The notes beneath the pieces were generated by a model. The model did no database searches, had not been told where the DNA came from, and saw nothing but the letters and a program-made list of their open reading frames with translations. Shown here piece by piece: positions 12,101-23,100 of a DNA stretch of 64,000 bases. A program made the position numbers and the translations under genes. The DNA comes from Maylandia zebra (lineage: Eukaryota > Chordata > Actinopteri > Cichliformes > Cichlidae): positions 9,104,967-9,168,966 of the forward strand of contig NC_135184.1 of NCBI RefSeq assembly GCF_041146795.1, written 5' to 3'. How positions within the stretch are numbered: position 1 is the first letter of the stretch; each line of letters starts with the position of its first letter.

Positions 12101-15100
12101 TATTGGGTGAAAGGAATATTCTGCTCACCCCTAAGTTAAATGTCAAAAAACTCATTTTTTATTGTTAATAATAACAACATTTGAGACCAAAAGTGATCAG
12201 TTGGTATGGAAAATAATGCTCCTGCTTCTTTACCATCAGCAGTTAAAGCTTTAAGCTGTTTAAAACACAAGTAGTTTAAGCTTTAGAAATTCTTTCCTTT
12301 AAACACCCGCAGGGAAGGAAACTTGCGACCCCTGCTTGACAATAATCATGATGTCGTCTATGAAGACATCTGGAAACGGTTTGGATTTGACGCCACACTC
12401 GAACACAAAGTTATGGTGGCTTACCAACTATGCTAAATACTTTGAGGGAACCCCTGAAATGATTTATTGTTTCATCTGTCTGCAAACACAGAGGGTCATT
12501 TTTGTCCTCTGTGTTGCTTGCTATGCTCTGCTAAGATCAGCAGAAAATAAGCTGAAAATTGGTTAATTGCTTAAAGGTTCGAAGGGCACTGAACATCTCA
12601 ATAGTGTCACGTTACATGCATGAACTGGGTTTCAACCTCGGTAACTAATATCCGGTGGATCTTGTACAGAGCCCGGTGGTCTTGCTCTGGGTAGCACAAA
12701 GCTAAAAATTGGCTCTACAAGGCAGGAAGGGGGACTCTGCTGTTCACTGAGACCCTTTTAAGTCACCTTCCCCTCCACTCACTCACTGTCGTCACACCTA
12801 ACCCACATAATTTTTCCTGTGCTTACTGACTTCAAACTGTGAACCAAGACTCAGAGACAGAAGATAAAAATAACACACCACAGCGTACAACTAGCTACTA
12901 ACGTGTCATGTGAGTGACATGAACCTTCAAATTAAAAGATAAAATTACTGCTTCTATATGTTTCATATAAATTACATATAATTTTAAATGTGTCTTTAAT
13001 CTTTCATTCATTCTTATAAGTAAAATCTATAATACTGTACGCTGGCAGAGAGCCAATGACCCCAGGCATCCAAGTTTGATCCTCCACAAATCCGTGAACC
13101 TCCCTAATCCTGCCCTGCTGAAGAATCGTTGAGCAATGTAGTAATTCCCCACCAACCAAACAGCCACCGGTCCTGACCTCCTTCAGTACGATAACAGAGG
13201 AGGATACTGCCTGAGTGCACACACCATTATGCAGCAACACCCTGATTTACATGTACCTCCAAAGTACTGGAGACCTCAAAACTGCCAAGTGTAACACAAA
13301 GTCTTTTGGCCCTTCTGAGAGTGACAATGATTGTGCAGTTACTGAAATATTTGAGCATGTACGACAGATGTTTTCACAACTTTTTCTCTGCTCATGTTCA
13401 GACTGTTAGAAAAGCAGAGGAGCAGCTTAACTCATTCACTGCCATTGACGTCTATAGCCGTCAATTGCAGTGAATGAGTCAATGGGTTTAACTCATTCAC
13501 TGCCAATGGCTGGCAGTGAATGAGTTAACTGGGTCCAGGGCTGCTTTCACCCTGAACCTTTTTAGTCTTTGTACAAAACGAGCTGCATGCGAGGATGTAG
13601 ACAAACGGTCTTTCATCTGTCAACGTGAAGTCACACTCGAGTTAGTTTTGGTCCCATACCTGAATGGCATTATCACCTAAAAATCAACAGTACTTCTGCT
13701 AGTAAGAAACCTTCTGAAGCAGATTTCCTGTTGCGTTAGAAGTGAGAACAGGCAGCTTCGAACCATTTTGTGACAGGTTCCCTTTTAGCGTTGTATGAAG
13801 TTCCTGTGTGAAAATAGCTCAAACCTTTATGATAAATATGGCGCTAAATGTAAGGGTCATATTTATTTCTTTTTTGTTTTGCCAAACCTGCCACCAGTAG
13901 GGAGAGCTGTCAATCAGTTTGTAGTTCTTCAGAACAATGGCTTAATCTGACAGAGCCGTTGCCTAGGACAGAGTTTGTGACTGTGGTTGATGCTCCTGAA
14001 AAACTATAATAAGAAGCTTTTGTGTTTGTCTTTGTGTCTCAAATCATCTAAACGAGCTTTCTGCACTAACCATTTTGGTCGCTTCTGAAAAGCTAATTGG
14101 TCGACATATTGTTCTTATACAAAATCTGTTTGTTTCTTTGTCTCCAACTATGCTTAAACAATCATGAGTTGAGCAACCAAACGTGGAGGACAGGTACATC
14201 TAAAGATGGAAGCAACATGGAAGATAAAAGTGAGGAGAAAACATGAATGACATTTGGTGACTTCAAGTGACTATGAGTGGGGCAGGACTCCAACATGAGA
14301 GTACGGGACCAATGAGAGTACAGGACCAATGAGAGTACAGGAAACTGTTGACTGGCATACAATCTTAGAGAGTTACCAAGGCAACCAGAACCTGGAATGT
14401 CAGCAGGTGAGCAGCTGTCAGCTTCACAGCAAAGTGCAACAAGCAAAGTGCTTTCAGCATGAACAAAGTTTATCTCTCTATCAAGTATATCATGCCATCA
14501 TGTTGCCTAGCAACCACCAAACAATAGTTAGGTAGGTATAAATGATCAATTATTCTCATCTATGCACCTATAACACCTTTTAAAAGTTTTAAGTTCACAA
14601 TAACATCTCATTTAGATCCACAAAGACTTATTCGGGCATGTCCTGTTACTTAGGAACCACCTAGCAATAGGCTAAAACGATCAATTTTTAGTATTTATTT
14701 ATCTACGACACCTATCATGATTGGACTGTGTTCCTGCATTCAAGAAATATCTCTAAAATTAGAAACACCCTGTCTCAAAGTGATGCTGAAAAACTTCTAT
14801 GCTCAACTATAGTAATTCATTTACAGGCTTTCCTAAAACATTACCTCATTACTCTCAGGAAAAAGTTATTTGTTATCCTACTTACAATACTTTCATGTTA
14901 CTCTGTAAAATAGCTGAAAAACTCTGTCTCATAATCACCATTTAACATTATACATACTCTCCTCACATGCAAGGTCTTGAAGAATCAGGCCCAATATAAT
15001 CTTAAAGACCTTATAATACGATATCACCCCAACAGAGCACGTTTCTGGTTCTTAGGGATTAAAAAGTAGAATAGGAGGCAGATCCTTCAGCTTTCAGGCC

Positions 15101-18100
15101 CCTCTTCTTCTCTTCTTAAATATTTCCTCTTTGATGAAGCATATAGTTGGGGCTGCTGAACCCTCCCTTTTTTTAATACTGCAATAGCTTGCTCATAGGA
15201 GCATAGGCATATATCAGCAAAAAAAGAAAGGAGTCATGTGTCTATACTTGCACCCTCAGAATAGTTTGCTTGTTCAGTTGTTGAGTGCTTGAAAGCATTG
15301 AAGATGAACACTGCCTTCATTTCCACAAGCTTTAACTGACCAAGTGTTTCACTGATGAGAGCTGGTTACAATCCAACTTAAAGCAACAAACCAAAAACCT
15401 CATAGTAGGAAGCATTTTACTTACATCTTCTGTGAATCTTTGTGTGCTCCTTGAGGCTGCATTTCTGATTGAACCGCCTCCCACATATCTCGCAGCGGTA
15501 TGGCTTCTCACCAGTGTGAATCCTTTTATGACGCTCGAGATGCCCCGCGCGCTCGAAACATTTGCCGCAGTACGGACAGATAAAGCCTTTCTTAAACATC
15601 AGCCTCTTTACCGTCCTCCTCCGTGCCGTGTTGTACGCATTGCGGTACAGACTATAACCCAGTAACCCACGACCAAAGTGGTTCTGCTGAAATCCACCAG
15701 AGCTGCTGCAGGACACGGCCAGCCCACTGTCCAAAGACGATTCGGGAAGACACGACAGGGAGTTCTGTCCTAAACGTAAATAATGAGAGCTGTTATGTCC
15801 AGTCTCATTTTGTGTCGTCGATCTCCACTGTCCACTTTCATACAGAGGCAGCTCTTCTCCTGGTTTGTCGGACTGTCTGCTGGCCTGTTGATTTTCCTCC
15901 TCCACAGGTTCACATTTGACCTTCACTTCAGGTACAGACAGAGTGGCGGGTCCATCATCAGCATGCACATTTTCAAGAGAGTTCTTCACATCACCAGCAC
16001 CACCCTGGCTTTCTGCAGAAAGATAAACATGCATGTTATAACTGAATTAAACCATCACTAACTTAATTCCAAAACAATTAGAAGCCGGAGGAAGTAATTT
16101 CCCCAGGATGATGGTGAGATATGTAAAATGACAGAAACAAACCAATAACATACATTAAAGAGTTGTAACTTTAATTCTTCCCCAAGATGAGAGTCAAGAT
16201 AGACATTAGTTGAATGCCATTTGTTCATCTGATTTTGTGTTTACACAACTTTTGATCTGCATTTCATGAAGTTTAATGGAGAGGTGAAGCAGTGGCAAAG
16301 GAAGAACTTGTTAAACTTTGGTCTGTTATTACGTTCTAAAAGTTTGAAAAACAGAACATTGGTCGTGGCAGAGTATGGACTCTGCACGCACCACTTTAGT
16401 TTCACATTATTCAAGTTTTGAAATCAGGTCCTTGGTAAAACTTGCAAAACTGTTACATGGCAATATCTCCAAACACTATGCACCATGCGTGAGTTTAAAA
16501 CTTTTCACAAGGTGCACAGATTTATTTTGGACCTCATAAATAGCAGAGCTAAAAGTGTTAAGTGATCCGCCTCAACAAACCAGAAGTTATTCTTGTGAAT
16601 GACGTGTAACTAATGAGATCTTGGAGAAAATGTAAATATGCCCTTTCGGATTTTGTTCAAGAATCTAATCAATCCTCTAATGATCGTGTTTCACTACCTA
16701 AATTTGGCAGGTACTTACATAGTGCTTTCATACTCTAAACGAGCATTAAACATGCTTTTTACTACAAACCTCATTTAATTCTATTTATGTACCAAATCAC
16801 AACAACAGTCGCCTCAAGGCACTTGATATTGTAAGGTAAAGAATCTACAGCAATTGACAGAAAACCCAAACAATGAAATGATCCCCTGTAAGGAAGAATT
16901 TCTGGTAGAAACAGGCTCGGTGGGGCGGGGCAGTCTCCCATAACCACACATAGTGAGTGAAAATAGGTGAGTGAAGAACAAATACTTCTGTTGGCTTCAT
17001 CGGGTGAGGGCCTCCAGCTCGCACTGGAACGGTTCGCAGCCGAGTGTGAAGCAGCGGGAATGAGGATCAGCACCTCCATATCTGAGGCCATGGTTCTCAG
17101 CCGGAAAAGGGTGGAGTGCCCACTCCGGGTCGGGGATGAGTTCCTGCCCCAAGTGGAGGAGTTCAAGTATCTCGGGGTCTTGTTCGCGAGTGATGGGAGA
17201 AGGGAGCCGGAGATCGACAGACGGATTGGGGCTGCAGCTGCAGTAATGCAGATGCTGCACCGGTCCATCGTGGTGAAGAGGGAGCTGAGTGTAAAAGCGA
17301 AGCTCTCAATTTACCGGTCGATCTACGTCCCTACCCTCACCTATGGCCACGAGCTGTGGGTAGTAACCGAAAGAACGAGATCGCGGATACAAGCGGCAGA
17401 AATGAGCTTCCTCCGAAGGGTGGCTGGCCTCTCCCTTAGAGATAGGGTGAGAAGTTCGGCCATCTGGGAGGGGCTCAGAGTAGAGCCGCTGCTGCTCCAC
17501 ATCGAAAGGAGCCAGCTAAGGTGGTTCGGGCATCTGACAAGGATGCCCCCTGGGCGCCTCCTGGGTGAGGTGTTCCAGGCATGTCCCACCGGGAGGAGGC
17601 CCCGGGGCAGACCCAGGACACGCTGGAGAGATTATAGCTCTCGGCTGGCCTGGGAACGTCTTGGTGTTCCCCCGGATAAGCTGGAGGAGGTGGCTGGGGA
17701 GAGGGAGGTCTGGGCCTCTTTGCTTAGGCTGCTGCCCCCGCGACCCGGCCTCGAATAAAGCGGATGAGGATGGATGGATGGATGGATGAAGAACAAATAC
17801 TCAACTTTGGCCTATTGTAGTATAACTAAGGGAGGATTCGGGGTTAACTGATCCAGCCCTAACTCTACGGTTTACCATAAAGGAAAAGTTGAAATGTAAT
17901 CTTAAAAATAAGAGCTGGTTCCACAGAGGATGCTTCCAATTTTACTTTTAAACATCCTAGGAATCACAAGTAAGCCAGGAATCCGAGAGACAATTGCTCT
18001 ATTGGGGTCTTTAAGATAAGACAGGGCCTGATTATTCAGACAACCCCTGCTGGTCCTGGCAGATGGCCGACCTTCCCTGAGGACATTCTGCTGGAGGTTT

Positions 18101-18945
18101 TTTCCTCTTTAAAAGGGAGTTTTTCCTTTCCACTGTCGCCAAGTGCTCGCTCAAAGCGGGTTGTTTGATTAGTGTCTTTATCTTACAATATAAAGCACCT
18201 TTGACTGTTGTTGTGTTTTGCACTATATAAATCAAATTGAACTGAACCGATGTTGTACGTGAGGAGAATTATTGTAAAATTAGATTCTGGATTTAACAGG
18301 AAGCCAACAAAGAGAGGCCAGTGTGAGAGGAACACGCTCTCTTTTTCTAGTCCCTGTCAGTACTCTCACTGCAGCCTTTTGGATTAACTGAGTTTTTAGG
18401 ACAGCCTGATAATAATGAATTACAATAGCCCAGCCTAGAAGTAATAAATGCATGAACTAGTTTTTCAGCATCACTCTGAGACTGGATGTTTCTAATTTTA
18501 GAGATACTGCGCAAATGCAAGACAGCAGCCCTACATATTTGTTTAATATTGCCCATTGACTGAGAGCTTTCAAACCATCCCTCACTCTGATGGATTCATT
18601 GGAGGAGCCAAGGATTCAACCACCCACCCTGCAATTAGCGGACAACCTGCTTTATCTCCTATGCCACAAATCCATGAGCTGTACAGCTCACTAAATATGT
18701 GAATATTAGTAATATGTAAAAGCACCACTATCTCGACTTCTTGTACATTTTGGAAAGCTACAGCGCTTAATACATTTTTAGACGACCATCCAATATAAGA
18801 TTTATGCCACAGCTGCCCTAAATTAACAGTAATTACCAAAATCAATCTGTAATGGTTAACCCACCATATCCACAAGCTCTTTTATTGAAGTGATACTTTT
18901 AATATAACTATTGTTGACATCCAATAACTTTTCAATTTGATTTTA

Positions 18946-18979
<34 letters not shown>

Positions 18980-20173
18980 AGACAATACTATTACTTTTTT
19001 AAAGTAAGATGACAAATTACTGTTATTTACTTGCATTCACAAACAAAAAATAATATTAATTTTACTGGTTAACTGTTTGATTAATTTCCGACTTCTCAAA
19101 AGGAGTCCAGTGTGCCAGCTCCAGTGTGAGTAATCAAATGTGAATTCAGTCATTTTTTGTTTTAAACTTGTTTTTGACAGATTTCTAAAATATGTTCTTT
19201 CTTGTTTTTAATGGCAGTTAAGCAATAAATACAGTAAGCACAACTGGTGCACTGAACTCATGCCCGTGTAAGTAATACTGTTTATTCTGACCTATGTGAG
19301 CAGGCGGGAGAGACTCATGAAACAAACCAAATATTTGTACCAAATGTTCTTCAAAATGAAACGAATCACTCAAAGATCTACAACAAAGTGAGAAAATAGA
19401 TTTGTGTGTTTCATATCTGTCCCCAGAAAAGGTCCACATGGCATCTGGACAAAAATCTATTTCTAAGTAACTTCTGCTAATATCTTATCGCAAAGAAGAG
19501 AAACAATTTTGTAATGCTTACATTCTTTTCTTTACACTATATAATTGCAAACACGCCAGCTCATTAAAAAGACCTATTTTGGTCCTCATGTCCTGCAGCC
19601 AAAAGATAAATGATCCAAAATGACCACTGGAACGATTTCCCATATTATTGCAGAGCAAATAAAAGCCAAAGCCTTGTGCTGGGGGATTTTTCACAACGTG
19701 GCAACATAAACATTTGTTCTTAAATTATTATTTTTTTCTCTAGAATTTAATAAAGTATTTCTCTACCTTTACACAACCCCTTTATAAAAGTTTGAAAACT
19801 GAGATTTGTGCATTTTCGTCCCTGACAAACCTTGCATCAGTGTACCAGTAAGTTGGCACCCCTCAGCAAAGAGGTGCCAGGTTAGCACGGCAGCTACAGG
19901 GTGTTGAGGTGTGGTTTAGCTCGGGTCCAGCTCACCATCTCTCCCGTGGTGGTCGGGTCTCAGGGTCACCGCCTGCTGGGTTACTCTCAGCTCGCCGTGC
20001 AGGAGCTCGATGTTGCTCTTCAGCTTCTTGATCTCGTTTTCACGCTGGCACATTTCCAGCCGCAGCACCACCATGCCATCCTCCACAACTTTGGCGATTT
20101 CTGCCACGGCTGCTTTGGACAAGGCATCAATCACGGAGGCGATCTGGGAGCGCAGAGCAACGCTGCTCAACAT
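8307..20173 (-). CDS. ZNF-B: modular C2H2 zinc-finger protein with three tandem linker-plus-finger exons
   Basis: Proposed join of four exons: 20173-19936, 16012-15425, 10355-9600 and 9112-8307, giving 795 aa. Exon 1 encodes the family helix ([15 protein letters not shown]) and ends in phase 1 at gtgagc. Exons 2 and 3 start after acceptors ctgcag and aaacag, end at donors gtaagt and gtaagg, and are both phase 1-1 with lengths of 588 and 756, each divisible by three. Exon 4 enters in phase 1 and ends at a TGA. Every exon therefore joins in frame. Exons 2 and 3 each encode an acidic linker with a VK-x-EP motif and then two C2H2 fingers; exon 4 encodes a linker, one degenerate finger and one canonical finger. 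Introns hold Rex3, L2-like and SINE-like repeats. The alternative is that the three finger exons are alternative terminal exons, or that some are skipped. Likely a nuclear DNA-binding regulator; no ortholog name is claimed. Confidence 0.8.
9600..10355 (-). CDS. ZNF-B exon 3: linker plus two C2H2 fingers (symmetric phase 1-1 module)
   Basis: This exon codes for about 252 residues. [10 protein letters not shown] lies at about 10203 and SQQWMPRL follows. The fingers are [19 protein letters not shown] and [18 protein letters not shown], joined by the canonical TGEKPY linker. Without splicing at 9600 the frame would run on to a stop at 9556 with a low-complexity tail, while the gtaagg donor after THRN is strong. 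The finger pair closely matches that of exon 2. Confidence 0.85.
10868..11075 (+). repeat. SINE-like teleost interspersed repeat with tRNA-type promoter boxes
   Basis: Begins TGGGTGGCACCGTGGTTAGC (A-box-like) and continues through CCTGAGTTCAATTCC (B-box-like), then the familiar stretch ending near AAAGACATGCAGTTAGT and GGTTAATTGG. This is a very abundant teleost repeat. A more diverged copy is at 49868-50060. Its exact Repbase name is not certain to me. Confidence 0.65.
13427..13528. repeat. Two adjacent hairpins made of one TTAA-ended inverted repeat
   Basis: The 18-base arm TTAACTCATTCACTGCCA at 13488-13505 is followed after five bases by its perfect complement at 13511-13528. A longer, imperfect pair with the same arm lies at 13427-13478. 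The arms alternate forward-reverse-forward-reverse and both outer ends are TTAA, which suggests a short MITE or fold-back element; the class is inferred. Confidence 0.75.
14725..15160 (+). mobile_element. L2-like LINE reverse transcriptase remnant
   Basis: Plus-strand reading gives [17 protein letters not shown], a signature also seen antisense at 18347-18556 ([17 protein letters not shown]). Further on a [14 protein letters not shown]-like stretch corresponds to the C-terminal part of the same polyprotein. There are many stops and gaps. Confidence 0.6.
15425..16012 (-). CDS. ZNF-B exon 2: linker plus two C2H2 fingers (symmetric phase 1-1 module)
   Basis: This exon codes for about 196 residues after a ctgcag acceptor. 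[11 protein letters not shown] lies at about 15917 and SGQWRSTT follows. The fingers are [19 protein letters not shown] and [18 protein letters not shown] with a TGEKPY linker. It ends AGAAGAT then gtaagtaa: an ideal donor that, if not spliced, places TAA in frame two codons later. Confidence 0.85.
16777..18245. repeat. Pair of inverted L2-like LINE 3' ends with nested Rex3
   Basis: At 16785-16930 the sequence reads ACCAAATCACAACAACAGTC (minus-strand LINE end). At 18060-18245 the same end occurs in the opposite orientation, from GGAGTTTTTCCTTTCCACTG to CAATATAAAGCACC and CAAATTGAACTGAAC. A further minus-oriented copy with a TTCAA-repeat tail is at 45973-46230. The two ends here form an imperfect inverted repeat about 1.4 kb apart, interrupted by the Rex3 insertion. 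Confidence 0.6.
16987..17786 (+). mobile_element. Rex3-type (RTE) LINE, 5'-truncated, with target-site duplication
   Basis: It encodes the C-terminal part of a reverse transcriptase: [54 protein letters not shown] and [14 protein letters not shown], open up to PPRPGLE and a stop. The 3' tail is GGATGGATGGATGGATG. The 15-base string TGAAGAACAAATACT flanks it at 16972-16986 and 17787-17801, a clear target-site duplication. The 800-base element lacks the catalytic core, so it is a dead-on-arrival, comparatively young insertion in ZNF-B intron 1. Confidence 0.9.
18250..18556 (-). mobile_element. L2-like LINE reverse transcriptase fragment
   Basis: Minus-strand frame reads [20 protein letters not shown] followed by [20 protein letters not shown], the well-known palm/thumb segment of L2-clade LINEs in fish, then frameshifts. 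It abuts the L2-like 3' end at 18060-18245 but in opposite orientation, so this is a rearranged or nested set. Confidence 0.75.
19936..20173 (-). CDS. ZNF-B exon 1: N-terminal family helix
   Basis: Begins [10 protein letters not shown] and encodes 79 residues before a phase-1 gtgagc donor. Core [15 protein letters not shown] is followed by a charged heptad-like helix ([20 protein letters not shown]), predicted to be coiled-coil and probably used for dimerisation. The same exon type starts ZNF-A, ZNF-C and ZNF-D, and in all four the donor is phase 1. Confidence 0.9.
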
Positions 20174-23100
20174 TATCGTGAACCGACCAAGGAGTGAAGG
20201 AGGGCTGAACTTTAAAGCCAGAGAAGCGGCTCGGTGGGTCCCACGTCAGGGAGGTGAGTTAACGGCTGCGTCTAAGCGAAGCAGGCCGATGCGGGAGCCG
20301 CTGGCTCTTCCCAGCCTGCAGGCATTTGGTTAGCCTGATGTTGGTTTTTAATGAGTACAAAGAGATAAACACTTTCTCGTTTTACGGAAGTGATGACACA
20401 CATACCGTAAAAACGCGAAGAAGAGCGCAACGCATATTGTCACCGCACTTCTGGGGCTGCTGGACCTTTTTTTGTTAAACCAAAAACAAAAAGTCTTCAA
20501 AAGACTAAAGTAGGAAGTTTACGAGAATCTAGAGAAAACATGCTATTTTCAGGTTTTATCTTAAAGGGACCATATCGCTTTACTCTTCAAGCATTTACTT
20601 ATGAGAAGTTTCCAATGTTTCCAGTCACGTCAATACAACACACACAGCAGCTGTGAGAGGAGGTTGCAGGGACCATCTATAAAGTGCAACACGACAAAAG
20701 AAATCATACACTTTCATAACATTTGAATCTGGATTAATTACAGTATGTTCATCTAAAAGTGTTGTAACCAGAGTCAGGGATTATTTTAAATTCCCACCAG
20801 TTCTATGCACCAACACAATGGAGAGCTGCTAAGTTTTAGGAACACCTGAGAGTAAAATTTATATGTGCAGGACGTGTACATATTCAGTTGAAGATTTTTA
20901 AATTTTTGTTTCGAGTAACCAGAATGGAGACGATTAGAAATGAATATATCAGAGAGACAGCTCAGGTTGGAGACAGAAAGGCAAAGTGACGTCTTCATTC
21001 TCTGCTGACCGCAGGTTTCCCCAACCTTATAAATAGTATATTTGCATGACTGAATCTAGCACCACTGACTAACAATGGGCCGTGAGATCGACGAAAATAT
21101 CAGTAGATGAGCAGTTTCTGAACTACTCAGATTAGCCTATCTAACACCAACAACCATGCTGCGTTCAAAGTCGCGTAAATCACATTTCTTCCCCATGCTG
21201 ATGCTTGATTTGAACCGATCCTGCTGACCATGTCTAAAGGCCTAAATGGATTGAACTACTGTCATCTGATTAGATATTTGAGCAGTTATACAGATGTATC
21301 TAACCATTTGAAACCCAGAGTTGAAGCTTTAAATGAAAAATGTACTTTCAATTCAAAAAAATGCAATTAACTCATTGTTGTGTTGTCTGCACTTTATTAA
21401 ACTGTTGGGAAAAAACCCCCACAAAAGACAATGAATACACACACACACACACACAATCATAATCTCTCGCGCACTTAAAAGTTTTTACTTTTTAATTAAA
21501 TGTGTGTAATTAAGATCTGACAAGTAATCTTCAGTCACATACAGTTTGTCCTGCTAATAACTACATCACAAGGGCAAATATTAGAAAAGGACCAACCATT
21601 TAATTTCTTCAGACATGTTTCAACAACAGATACCAGTATATTTTCAAGGCACTGTAATACTTCTGAGTACAGAAGTATGACAAAGTTACAAACACACCAA
21701 TCACAGTTTTCTTTGAGTATTTGTACAGTCATTGAAGAATTAAAAATTAAGAAGAAATAAGGTAGCTAAAACTTCCAAATGAAACATTTTCTTGAACAAG
21801 AATCTAAAACTGCATAAAAATGTCCCAAACACAGAAATGTCTACTAAACAGTAACACACAAATGGCTTATGGAAAAAAAAATGTTTCCACATCTGTGAAT
21901 TTGAAAGGGACCTGCAGGGTATCATCAGGCATCCATGTGCCCTGCAACTACAGTGCAATGTCCTCCCTGCACGTGGACTTAAAAGTAGTATAAAACAACG
22001 ACACACCCCAGTGACCACAGCTGTCCATGTGCGCATCCACGTGGGAGCATAATCAGCATCACGGTTAACATCAATAAACAAACCATTTCTTACTAATCTT
22101 TTCAGTTCAATGTGCCATCTAAAGAGTGCTGGTTCATATAAGTTGTTGGAGTTAACCACAGAAGCTGTTCTCAGAGAAATGAGTGCAGACACCCTCCAGG
22201 AAGCCCCTGACACGACAGGAACATCTACACTACACAGTCTGCTGGTGGTATGTTTGGGGAAACTGAAAACAAAGACCAAATATATTCCTCTGAGCCCTTC
22301 ACACGTCACCACGCTCTTGCAGTTTCAATGCCTGAGAGAATCGTTTGCTACTCAGACTGCATTTAAAGGCCATCTAATATTTATATGAGAACACAGAAAA
22401 AGAAAATCTTCCCCACCTCTCTAGTAGTTCCTACTCGCGGCATGAGAATCAATCAATAGTTGACATTTATGGAAGTTAAACTGTTAACTCTTGCATCAAC
22501 ACCAGAATGCCTTTATTTATCAGTTAGTGGTTATTTTTTAGTTTCTGTTTTATTTAATTTATTCTGTCTGTGTAGGTTGTGGTGGTTGTGGTCAAATAAG
22601 GTCAAACTTTCATAAAATGTCTTTAATCTTTAAAACTGATTAAAAGTCTGCTGCCTTTGTTTTTTGCAACATTTAGGAATTGTTACTGCTGTGGGGGATT
22701 CTAAATATCTAATTATACCTCTGACCTCACTTTTACATTTCACATCTACATCACATATGGTCGTGAAAAAGAGAATGAGCTGCCTAGTCAGAAAAATTAG
22801 ATAATAAACTCAAATTATTCATGTCCAGTTATTTACAAATCAATACCTATTATCTGTTACCCATCAATACATATTACCCACTACTATATGTTTTTTTTTT
22901 TTTTTCAAAAACACAATAATATTCCCTTAAAAGTAAATAATCTCCAGAGCAGTGCTTCTTTTTTTAGGTTAATTGTGATCATGCCATTAGGAAAAAAAGA
23001 CATAGAAACTTTTTTCAAAAATAACAGTTACGATGTTTTTTATGTTTAGATTTCCCAGGAGATGAAGTTTGTCACATTAATGGGACAAAATGTCAAATTA

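Larger units (their letters stand above)
10356..15424. other. ZNF-B intron 2: repeats and unassigned sequence
   Basis: Holds a SINE-like element (10868-11075), a fragment common in teleost genomes at about 11345-11465, a 28-base A-run near 11551, paired hairpins (13427-13528), a 17-base tandem repeat (14287-14345) and an L2-like LINE remnant (14725-15160). No gene is supported; a short protein-like stretch at 12302-12435 is noted in the findings. Confidence 0.5.

Noticed and set aside
13004-13240. 78-codon minus-strand frame that looks partly protein-like
   Set aside because: No family, no splice context and no supporting neighbour; too weak to annotate.
8307-20173. KRAB or SCAN domain at the start of the zinc-finger genes
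   Set aside because: The N-terminal helix lacks the KRAB-A and SCAN sequence signatures; KRAB zinc-finger genes are a tetrapod-lineage feature.
21740-22312. 190-codon open frame on the minus strand
   Set aside because: No recognisable domain, no splice context, Cys/Phe/Arg-rich composition of a chance frame; it probably lies in or near the ZNF-C 3' UTR.
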